Source: Pseudomonadota bacterium (GTDB lineage: Bacteria > Pseudomonadota > Alphaproteobacteria > Acetobacterales > Acetobacteraceae). From it: a DNA stretch of 5,127 nucleotides. The position numbers were made by a program, and so were the translations under genes. Below are positions 1-5,127 of the stretch, in pieces. Location of the stretch: NCBI GenBank assembly GCA_021808205.1, contig JAKBCD010000192.1:1-5127 (forward strand), given 5' to 3'. The notes beneath the pieces are model-generated. The model was given only the letters and a program-made list of their open reading frames with translations. It did no database searches and was not told the origin of the DNA. Each line of letters starts with the position of its first letter. Position 1 is the first letter of the stretch.

Positions 1-333
1 CCTGTGGGCGTCCACACTGCTTGGCGTGCGCCGGATCGCGGCGAAGTTGAACGCCACCCCTTCCGCGGCGCCAAGCTCGGCGATGGAGGCATAAAGCCGC
101 CTTGCCCGTTCCTCAGCGCCGAATTTCCGGATCATATAGTCCGCGCGGGACATGCCGCCGCGCGGCATGTCCGGGTTCAGCAGAAAGGGGCGCCAGCTTA
201 GCTGCACGTTCAGCTCCTGTCGGCGCGCCAGCAGAAAGGAAAGCCTCTTTACCCCCAGATAGCACCAGGGGCAGACGAAATCGAAAACGATCTCGACCGT
301 AAGCCCGGCCGGCAGGGGGGCCAAAATGTTCAT
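1..333 (-). CDS. DsbA-family (FrnE-like) thiol-disulfide oxidoreductase, N-terminal part, cut by left edge
   Basis: Reading the minus strand from the ATG at 333 gives 111 codons open to the window edge, so the 3' half is missing. The product starts MNILAPLPAG, then a first beta strand (EIVFDFV, residues 14-20) runs straight into a CPWC redox motif at residues 21-24, followed by YLG. Further on come W-R-P-F-L-L-N-P-D-M-P (about 47-57), GMSRADY (60-66), KFG (70-72) and RTPSSVDAHR at the end. This is the layout of the FrnE/2-hydroxychromene-2-carboxylate isomerase-like branch of the DsbA thioredoxin fold. Members are about 210-230 residues, so roughly half is visible. There is no signal peptide, so it is probably cytoplasmic, unlike classical periplasmic DsbA. 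The CxxC motif favours a disulfide oxidoreductase/isomerase role over the glutathione-dependent isomerases, which lack the second cysteine. The physiological substrate is unknown. An AGGA Shine-Dalgarno at 341-344 supports this start. The gene is divergent from grpE. Confidence 0.9.
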   Translation of the reverse strand, partial: MNILAPLPAGLTVEIVFDFVCPWCYLGVKRLSFLLARRQELNVQLSWRPFLLNPDMPRGGMSRADYMIRKFGAEERARRLYASIAELGAAEGVAFNFAAIRRTPSSVDAHR

Positions 334-340
334 GGTGAAG

Positions 341-344
341 TCCT
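341..344 (-). promoter_or_regulatory. Ribosome binding site of the FrnE-like gene
   Basis: On the minus strand AGGA lies 7 nt before the ATG at 333, a normal Shine-Dalgarno spacing. It fixes the start of the oxidoreductase gene and contrasts with grpE on the other side of the intergenic region, where no such motif is present. Confidence 0.65.
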
Positions 345-430
345 AGCGTGTTTTACCGCCGGAAACGAGGGCGTTATGAGCCGCCAGCATAGCTTTGGCG
401 AAACCGCACGCCTGGCATTGGGTTGTTAAT

Positions 431-459
431 CTTGTTTGAAACGGAATTATCTCTTAATT
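431..459 (+). promoter_or_regulatory. Possible heat-shock (RpoH-type) promoter of grpE
   Basis: CTTG at 431-434 and CTTAATT at 453-459 are separated by 18 nt. This resembles the alphaproteobacterial sigma-32 pattern (CTTG, a 17-18 nt spacer, then a C-Y-T-A-T-like -10), with one clear mismatch in the -10. grpE genes are commonly RpoH-dependent, which is the main reason to favour this reading. The -10 would end only 7 nt before the ATG at 467, so transcription would start at or next to that codon. That implies either a leaderless mRNA or use of the downstream ATG at 485. This is a match by eye in an AT-richer stretch, so the confidence is low. Confidence 0.3.
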
Positions 460-462
460 CCG
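442..462. repeat. Perfect 8-bp inverted repeat just upstream of grpE
   Basis: CGGAATTA (442-449) and TAATTCCG (455-462) are exact reverse complements separated by TCTCT. The right arm ends 4 nt before the grpE ATG at 467, so the repeat covers the place a ribosome binding site would occupy and overlaps the proposed -10 element. It is not the CIRCE element bound by HrcA (TTAGCACTC, 9 nt, GAGTGCTAA). It could be an operator for a dimeric regulator or an RNA hairpin over the translation start. The sequence alone does not separate these, and chance in an AT-rich patch is possible. Confidence 0.6.
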
Positions 463-466
463 CGCC

Positions 467-1015
467 ATGACCGAAAATGAGAATATGACGCCCGAAGACA
501 CTGCCCCGCAGGATGAGAAACTGCTGGAGGCACCCGATGAGCGCATCACCCGGCTTGAGCAGGAATTGCAGGAGATGCGCGACAAATGGCTGCGCGCCGA
601 GGCTGAGATGGCTAATCTGCGCGCCCGCACCAAGCGCGAGGTTGAGGATGCTAGGCTCTACGCCGTGCAGAAATTCGCCAAGGACGTGGTGGAAGCGGCC
701 GAGAACCTGAAACGCGGCATCGACAGCCTGCCGAAGCAGGCCGAGAGCGAGCCAGAGCTTGTTACCAAACTGCGTGACGGGTTCGAAGGCATCGAACGCG
801 CTTTCGTCGGTATGCTGGAACGCAACGGCATAACCCGTACCGACCCCACCGGTGCGGTGTTCGACGCCAACTTGCACCAGGCCATGGCCGAGCAGGAAAA
901 CGCGGAGCACCCCGCTGGCACCGTGCTGCAAGCCTGGAGCCAGACCTGGCAGCTCAACGGCCGGCTACTGCGCCCGGCGATGGTTGTGGTTTCCAAGGCG
1001 CCCGCGCAAAATTAG
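467..1015 (+). CDS. grpE: Co-chaperone GrpE, nucleotide exchange factor of DnaK
   Basis: GrpE speeds ADP release from the Hsp70 chaperone DnaK, resetting the DnaK-DnaJ folding cycle in the cytoplasm. The 182-residue product has the usual length and order: an acidic disordered N-terminus (1-22), a long coiled-coil dimer helix (about 23-88; ITRLEQELQEMRDKWLRAEA, then MANLRARTKREVEDAR), a short helical bundle (about 95-120), and the C-terminal beta domain (about 121-178) with FDANLHQAM (132-140) and RLLRPAMVVVSK (166-177). The conserved Gly-aromatic pair of the family signature is replaced by Thr160-Trp161. The ATG at 467 is chosen as the first in frame that gives a normal N-terminus. It has no Shine-Dalgarno, and Met7 (485) is a possible alternative. 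hrcA, often just upstream of grpE, is absent from the adjacent sequence. The TAG stop overlaps the stop of the convergent AsmA-like gene. Confidence 0.97.
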   Translation: MTENENMTPEDTAPQDEKLLEAPDERITRLEQELQEMRDKWLRAEAEMANLRARTKREVEDARLYAVQKFAKDVVEAAENLKRGIDSLPKQAESEPELVTKLRDGFEGIERAFVGMLERNGITRTDPTGAVFDANLHQAMAEQENAEHPAGTVLQAWSQTWQLNGRLLRPAMVVVSKAPAQN

Positions 1016-3729
1016 TTTCTGAGCGGGGCCACACCTGCCGGTTTTGCCCCGCTCAACCCAAAAATGCCCCGCAGAAAGCCCGGCGTGAGTGCCGAAAGCG
1101 GGTTCACACTCACCTGCGGATCATCGAGCGGCCCTTGCACGTGGGCCCGCATGGCAATCAGCCCGCCGCCCTTCTCCGCCGAAAACAAATGCCCCAGCAG
1201 CGGAATTTTCCCCAGAAGCGCATTGAGTGCGTATGCGGGGACGATGGTGGTGGCAAGATTGCAGATGTCGGTGCTGGTATTCACCGTGCCGCTGGCGGTA
1301 AAGCCCAGTGATTCGGAATAGGCGTCAGCACCTTGCAGGTGCAGCACGTCGCCATCCAGCGTGAAAGGGATCGTAGCGTGGTCGATGAGCAGACCAGGGC
1401 CGGAAACCGCTTCCGCCACGCCATAAAGGGTGGCCGCCTGCAATACCTTGATGAAGCCGGGCGCATTCACCATCCTGGCCTGGCTGAGCTTCAAAACCCC
1501 CTCGGCCGGCGCACCGCCATATTCGGCTTGCAGGTTAAGCCCGCCGCCGCGCATATTGCCGTAAATGTCCAGTGCCCGCAGTAATGTGCCCGCGTCATCG
1601 CCCTGTATGTTCAGGCTGCGGCGGGAGGCGGAAACCGGTGCCACCAGCACACTCACACCCTGCGCCGTGCCCACGGCATGGTCGAGGGTATAGCCCTGCC
1701 CCGAAGCGGTAAGGCTGACATTGGTTAACCCCGGCGCGGGCGGTTTAGAGACATACAGCGTTTGAAACGACAGCGAAGCCCGCCAAGGTGCGCCCGGCCC
1801 GGCGGGCTTGGCCGGGGCAGCCTTTGCCTGCGCTTCAGCCTTCTTCCAGCCGCGGCGCCGCAGGTCCAACACCGCGCCGCTAGCCCGCAACACCCATGGC
1901 GCGCCCGCTGTGGCGGGAACACTGAGCGTGCCGCTGGCCTCGGAGCGGCCAATCTGCGCGTTCTGCAGCGTGAACAACCGCCCCTGGCTGTAGCCATGCA
2001 CGGAAAAACCAGGCGCCTGCACGTCCAGACTTTGAATATCGGCCAGGCCGCCATTATGCAGGGTAAAACGCGCCGTGAGGCTGCCCGTACTCCCGGGCGA
2101 TTTTTCCCATCCCAGCAAGGGCAACGCCAGGCCAACCGGCGTCAGGTCCGCCGTCACCTCAGCCTGTTGCTGCCCGTTGGGGGGGCCACTTACCGCAAAC
2201 ACAAACGGCGCCGAACCTTGTGCCGCAGAGCTGATGCTGCTTGGCGTATCCAGCCCGAAGGCACGCCAGAGTGCCGGCCCGGCGGCGCCTTTAATGGTCA
2301 GCGTCTGGCTGCCATTGCGGCTGAAGTTCTGGTTCATCGTCACGCGGGCGGGTTTACCAGCCAAATCCGCCGTGGCGGTGGCGCTCAGCGTGCGGCCATC
2401 CGTTGTCAGTTTCACCGCGCCGTTGCTGAAACTGATGCCCGGAATGGGGGTGGCCATATGCACGCCGGTCAGGTCTGCGTGGATGTCCAAGGTCACGTCC
2501 GCCAGGGTAAGATTTTTCTTGAAGGGGATCGTCGCGGCCAGGCTGCCCCGCGCGGCACCGGTGGCGCCCCGTATTTCCGGTGCGGTGGTGTCCAGCAGGC
2601 TCAACGGCGGTGCGGCCAAAACCGAAAGTACATCCTGCACCCGCCCTGCGAGGTCGAGTTTAAGGTCTCCGAACTGATCCTTGGCCGTAAGGTCGGTAAT
2701 CACCAGGCTGCCGCTCTTTAAGGCCACCCCGCCGGTTTCGCCGGCACTCGCCGTAATCACCGCGGTATCCGCGCCGGGCAAGGTGAATACACCGTTCAGA
2801 TGCTCGATTGGCGCGGCGCCGCGCAGCCAGGTCAGCGTGAGGTTGTCACCGCTGAACTGGCCTTGGGCGTTTTGAAGCTGGAAGTGGGAAAGGTCGCCAT
2901 TGGCTGACATGTCAAAGCTGAACTGCGCATCGTGCGCCGTGCCAGCGGTGATGTTGCGGGTCACCCATCTGCGCGTGTCCCGCAACACATCCGGCGGCCA
3001 AAAGGCTGGCAGGTCCTGCGCCTGCAAGGCATCCACATGCACATTCAATCGGCCAAGCCACAGCCTGTTCCGGTGCGCATGAAAACTGAAAGTGAGGCGC
3101 GGCGCGCTCTGCCCCCGCTGGGCCAGCTGCGCCAACCCATTGGTTACATTCACGTCTCCGCTTTGTGAAACCGCGAGGACGAAATGGGCAGCACTCAACG
3201 CAATGCGATTCTCGCCACTGCCGATATCGCCAGCCCCCACCGTTACGTAAACCGCCCCCCGCAGCAGCGTGAAGCCGGGCCCTGGCCAGAGGTTCGCATA
3301 CCACGCCACCGGCACATTTCCGTCAGGGAATGTCGCCCCCACCCCGCTGAGCAGCACCGGGTCCCGCCCGCCGAACAAATCCGCCACGGGCAAAGAGAGG
3401 TCGGCATAGGGAATTTCCGCCAGGGTGCCACCAGAATCCGTTACCACCTCTATGTGCGCGAGCCGCAGCACCAGCGGCATGGCGCCGCCACGGCGATACC
3501 CAGCCCAGGCAAGCTCCGCCTTGGCCACATGCACCTCCACGCCCTCGCCGGTTACGCGTGAGGCAAGGCTGGCGGCCAGTTGTGGAATCTCCAGCGGCCC
3601 TTTCGAGAGCCGGTAAGCCAGCAACCCGAACGAGGCAAAAGCCAGCAGCACCAGCAGCATGGCGATACGGCCAAGCTGGTGCAATGCTTCAACAATAATC
3701 CAGGCCGCTTGACCTCTGCGGGACTTCAT
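1012..3729 (-). CDS. AsmA/YhdP-like inner-membrane-anchored envelope protein (DUF3971/AsmA-like C-terminal)
   Basis: The product is 905 residues from the ATG at 3729. A short basic N-terminus (MKSRRG) and one membrane helix (about 21-39; RIAMLLVLLAFASFGLLAY) are followed by a very long beta-rich region of alternating hydrophobic strands, which would lie in the periplasm. An RRWVTRN segment (253-259) fits the DUF3971 type. The C-terminal AsmA-like part carries IVPAYALNALLGKIPLLGHL (829-848), GPLDDPQVSVNPLS (866-879) and a final PGFLRGIFG (883-891), the typical end of this family. A Lys/Ala/Pro-rich linker lies at about 629-648. AsmA/YhdP/TamB-like proteins are thought to form lipid-carrying bridges between inner and outer membranes, so phospholipid transport or outer-membrane homeostasis is inferred. 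E. coli YhdP is longer, about 1270 residues. The frame stays open to 4011, but the extra 94 residues are low-complexity Arg/Pro/Gly antisense to glnE. Met at 3771 (919 aa, weak GGAAAG upstream) remains possible. Confidence 0.9.
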   Translation of the reverse strand: MKSRRGQAAWIIVEALHQLGRIAMLLVLLAFASFGLLAYRLSKGPLEIPQLAASLASRVTGEGVEVHVAKAELAWAGYRRGGAMPLVLRLAHIEVVTDSGGTLAEIPYADLSLPVADLFGGRDPVLLSGVGATFPDGNVPVAWYANLWPGPGFTLLRGAVYVTVGAGDIGSGENRIALSAAHFVLAVSQSGDVNVTNGLAQLAQRGQSAPRLTFSFHAHRNRLWLGRLNVHVDALQAQDLPAFWPPDVLRDTRRWVTRNITAGTAHDAQFSFDMSANGDLSHFQLQNAQGQFSGDNLTLTWLRGAAPIEHLNGVFTLPGADTAVITASAGETGGVALKSGSLVITDLTAKDQFGDLKLDLAGRVQDVLSVLAAPPLSLLDTTAPEIRGATGAARGSLAATIPFKKNLTLADVTLDIHADLTGVHMATPIPGISFSNGAVKLTTDGRTLSATATADLAGKPARVTMNQNFSRNGSQTLTIKGAAGPALWRAFGLDTPSSISSAAQGSAPFVFAVSGPPNGQQQAEVTADLTPVGLALPLLGWEKSPGSTGSLTARFTLHNGGLADIQSLDVQAPGFSVHGYSQGRLFTLQNAQIGRSEASGTLSVPATAGAPWVLRASGAVLDLRRRGWKKAEAQAKAAPAKPAGPGAPWRASLSFQTLYVSKPPAPGLTNVSLTASGQGYTLDHAVGTAQGVSVLVAPVSASRRSLNIQGDDAGTLLRALDIYGNMRGGGLNLQAEYGGAPAEGVLKLSQARMVNAPGFIKVLQAATLYGVAEAVSGPGLLIDHATIPFTLDGDVLHLQGADAYSESLGFTASGTVNTSTDICNLATTIVPAYALNALLGKIPLLGHLFSAEKGGGLIAMRAHVQGPLDDPQVSVNPLSALTPGFLRGIFGLSGAKPAGVAPLRN
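1020..1055 (-). terminator. Hairpin at the convergent 3' ends, possible terminator
   Basis: TGAGCGGGGC (1020-1029) and GCCCCGCTCA (1046-1055) pair perfectly over 10 GC-rich base pairs, with a 16-nt loop. On the minus strand the stem lies within the last codons of the AsmA-like gene and is followed by GAAACTAATTTTG, a weak T-rich run. On the plus strand it begins 4 nt after the grpE stop but is followed by ACCCAAAAATG, with no T run. A terminator for the minus-strand gene fits best. For grpE it may only stabilise the mRNA 3' end. The loop is longer than in typical intrinsic terminators, so an antiterminator-free, Rho-independent role is not certain. Confidence 0.5.
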
Positions 3730-3746
3730 TCTGTTCTGCTTGCCAG
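3730..3746. other. 17-bp head-to-head gap between the AsmA-like gene and glnE
   Basis: Only 17 bp separate the chosen start codons at 3729 (minus) and 3747 (plus). Neither side shows a convincing Shine-Dalgarno, and there is no room for a promoter, so any promoter of one gene must lie in the 5' coding part of the other. If the AsmA-like gene starts at 3771 instead, the two coding regions overlap by 25 bp. Confidence 0.6.
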
Positions 3747-5127
3747 ATGCCCCGCGATCTTCACAAGCCATGCTTTCCAGATGCCGCCAATCCGGCGGCG
3801 GCGGCGCGCCTGCGGGAAGATTTCTCCGCCCTCGGCGTGCGGGAGGCAGCCGTTGCCGCCACCGAATCGGGGGCCGCCCTGCTGGCGGCCCTGGGCGGTA
3901 ACGCACCTTATCTGGCCGAGCTTGCCTGCCGTGAGCCCGCCACGCTGATCGCCTGCCTGGAAACCGGGCCGCAAAGCCCGATCCAGACGGTTCTGGCAGG
4001 GCTGGACGCACTGCCCCCCAACCTGCCCCGCGCCAGCCTCAGCGCAGCGCTGCGCCAGGCCAAGCGGCAAGTGGCGCTGGCTATCGCCATCGCGGATATC
4101 GGCGGCATCTGGACGCTGGAACAGGTGACTGGCGCGCTCTCCGGCCTTGCCGAAACCGCCTTGCGCGCCGCCACCCGCCATCTGCTTCGCGCCCTGCATG
4201 AAGCCGGAGGAATCACCCTGCCCTACCCGGAGGAACCCGAACGCGAAAGCGGCTTCGTGGCGCTGGCACTCGGCAAGCTGGGCGCGCGGGAGCTTAATTA
4301 TTCATCAGATATCGATCTTGTCCTGCTTTACGATCCCGAATCCTCTCCCTACGCCCCAGACTCGCAGCCGCTGATGGCCCGCCTGGCGCGGGATCTCACC
4401 ACCCTGCTCTCAGTGCGGGATGAGGAAGGCTATGTGTTCCGTGTCGATCTGCGGCTCCGCCCGGACCCTGGCGCCACCCCGCCCGTGGTGGCTCTGCCCA
4501 CCGCCCTCACCTATTACGAAAGCCATGGCCGCACATGGGAGCGCGCGGCGTTCTCGAAAGCGCGCCCAGTGGCGGGGGACCTTGCGCTTGGCCGGCATTT
4601 CCTCGCCGCCATCCGCCCCTTCATCTGGCGCAAATATCTGGATTTCGCGGCCATCTCCGACATTCACGAGATGAAACGCCAGATCGACGCACAGCACAGC
4701 GCCAAGGGACTGCATGGGCTGGATGTGAAGCTGGGGCGCGGCGGCATCCGGGAGATCGAGTTCATCGTACAGACGCTGGGGCTTGTCTGGGGCGGACAAA
4801 ACCCGGCTTTGCGCATCCCCGCCACGCTGGAAGCCCTGCCTGCCATGGCCCGCGCCGGGCATATACCCGAGCGCGCCGCCCGCCAACTCGCCGCCGATTA
4901 CCGGGAGCTGCGCCGCGTGGAGCACCGGCTGCAAATGGTGGCGGACCGCCAGACCCATGAACTGCCCGCTACCGATACCGCCCTGGATGCTTTCTGCGTC
5001 TTCCTGAACGCACCTCATTTCAGGCGAGACTTCCCTCGCCTGCTGAACCGCGTGCACAAGCATTTCCTGGAATTCTTCGATGCCGGGGCGGAAGACGGCA
5101 AGGGCGCGCTGGAACCTGGCCAAAACG
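3747..5127 (+). CDS. glnE: Bifunctional glutamine synthetase adenylyltransferase/adenylyl-removing enzyme, N-terminal half, cut by right edge
   Basis: GlnE attaches AMP to, or removes it from, a tyrosine of glutamine synthetase according to glutamine and PII status, so it tunes nitrogen assimilation. The 460 visible residues cover the N-terminal adenylyl-removase half of a protein usually near 950-1000 residues; the adenylyltransferase half lies beyond the edge. The nucleotidyltransferase motif is intact: GKLG (176-179), ELNYSSDIDLV (182-192) with Asp188 and Asp190, then RVDLRLRP (232-239). Downstream are YYESHGRTWERAAFSKARPV, IRPFIWRKYLDF, KLGRGGIREIEFIVQ (328-342) and RVEHRLQMVADRQTHELP, all matching E. 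coli GlnE as I recall it. The ATG at 3747 is the only ATG, GTG or TTG start between the in-frame stop at 3696 and the conserved region beginning DAANPAAAARL. It lacks a clear Shine-Dalgarno. The gene is divergent from the AsmA-like gene with a 17-bp gap. No frameshift is seen. Confidence 0.97.
   Translation, partial: MPRDLHKPCFPDAANPAAAARLREDFSALGVREAAVAATESGAALLAALGGNAPYLAELACREPATLIACLETGPQSPIQTVLAGLDALPPNLPRASLSAALRQAKRQVALAIAIADIGGIWTLEQVTGALSGLAETALRAATRHLLRALHEAGGITLPYPEEPERESGFVALALGKLGARELNYSSDIDLVLLYDPESSPYAPDSQPLMARLARDLTTLLSVRDEEGYVFRVDLRLRPDPGATPPVVALPTALTYYESHGRTWERAAFSKARPVAGDLALGRHFLAAIRPFIWRKYLDFAAISDIHEMKRQIDAQHSAKGLHGLDVKLGRGGIREIEFIVQTLGLVWGGQNPALRIPATLEALPAMARAGHIPERAARQLAADYRELRRVEHRLQMVADRQTHELPATDTALDAFCVFLNAPHFRRDFPRLLNRVHKHFLEFFDAGAEDGKGALEPGQN

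Noticed and set aside
151..169. CATGCCGCCGCGCGGCATG near-palindrome
   Set aside because: It lies in the coding sequence for Met-Pro-Arg-Gly-Gly-Met of the FrnE-like protein, a conserved protein segment. Such GC-rich symmetry is common by chance in this composition.
4..302. Two short overlapping open frames on the plus strand at the left edge
   Set aside because: They are shadows of the FrnE-like gene on the minus strand, whose CPWC motif and flanking residues are unmistakable.
334..466. A tRNA, small RNA or riboswitch in the intergenic region
   Set aside because: There is no cloverleaf, T-loop or known riboswitch core in these 133 bp. The only structure I could support is the short inverted repeat at 442-462.
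374..931. 185-codon open frame on the minus strand, antisense to grpE and reaching into the intergenic region
   Set aside because: It is a shadow of the grpE codon pattern. The product is not recognisable, and grpE on the other strand is certain.
1762..2721. 319-codon open frame on the plus strand inside the AsmA-like gene
   Set aside because: The product is rich in Arg, Gln, Gly and Ala, as expected from the antisense of a high-GC gene. It has no recognisable domain, and it lies wholly inside a well-supported coding region.
3730..4011. 94-residue N-terminal extension of the AsmA-like reading frame
   Set aside because: It is Arg/Pro/Gly-rich low-complexity sequence antisense to the glnE 5' end. 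The basic N-terminus and membrane helix beginning at 3729 give a normal AsmA-family start.
4410..5123. 237-codon open frame on the minus strand inside glnE
   Set aside because: It runs antisense to highly conserved GlnE motifs and has no family features. GC-rich codon bias explains the absence of stops.

Overview
The window looks like ordinary chromosomal sequence from a high-GC alphaproteobacterium. The GrpE, GlnE and AsmA/YhdP-like proteins all have an alphaproteobacterial flavour. The order Rhodospirillales/Acetobacterales, with an Acetobacteraceae-type acidophile as one possibility, is my best guess from protein similarity recalled by eye; it is not proven. I see no mobile elements, tRNA or rRNA genes, CRISPR arrays or phage genes, and codon use and GC look even across the window.

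Layout from left to right: (1) The 5' part of a DsbA-family/FrnE-like thiol-disulfide oxidoreductase gene lies on the minus strand and runs off the left edge (1-333). (2) A 133-bp divergent intergenic region follows. It holds the oxidoreductase ribosome binding site, a possible heat-shock type promoter, and a perfect 8-bp inverted repeat just before the next start codon. (3) grpE lies on the plus strand (467-1015). (4) A large AsmA/YhdP-like envelope protein gene lies on the minus strand (1012-3729). It converges on grpE, and the two stop codons overlap. A strong hairpin (1020-1055) sits in the last codons of the large gene. (5) glnE lies on the plus strand (3747 to the right edge). It encodes the N-terminal half of the bifunctional glutamine synthetase adenylyltransferase/adenylyl-removase. 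Its start codon is only 17 bp from the divergent start of the AsmA-like gene.

The four genes are not one pathway. They cover redox/thiol chemistry, protein folding (the DnaK nucleotide exchange factor), envelope lipid or outer-membrane homeostasis, and nitrogen control. Their strands alternate (-, +, -, +), so each is probably its own transcription unit or the end of one. The compact junctions are the most notable feature: a 4-bp tail-to-tail overlap and a 17-bp head-to-head gap. The regulatory curiosity is the 5' end of grpE, where an inverted repeat covers the place a Shine-Dalgarno sequence would be. I found no convincing evidence for a novel multi-gene system here.
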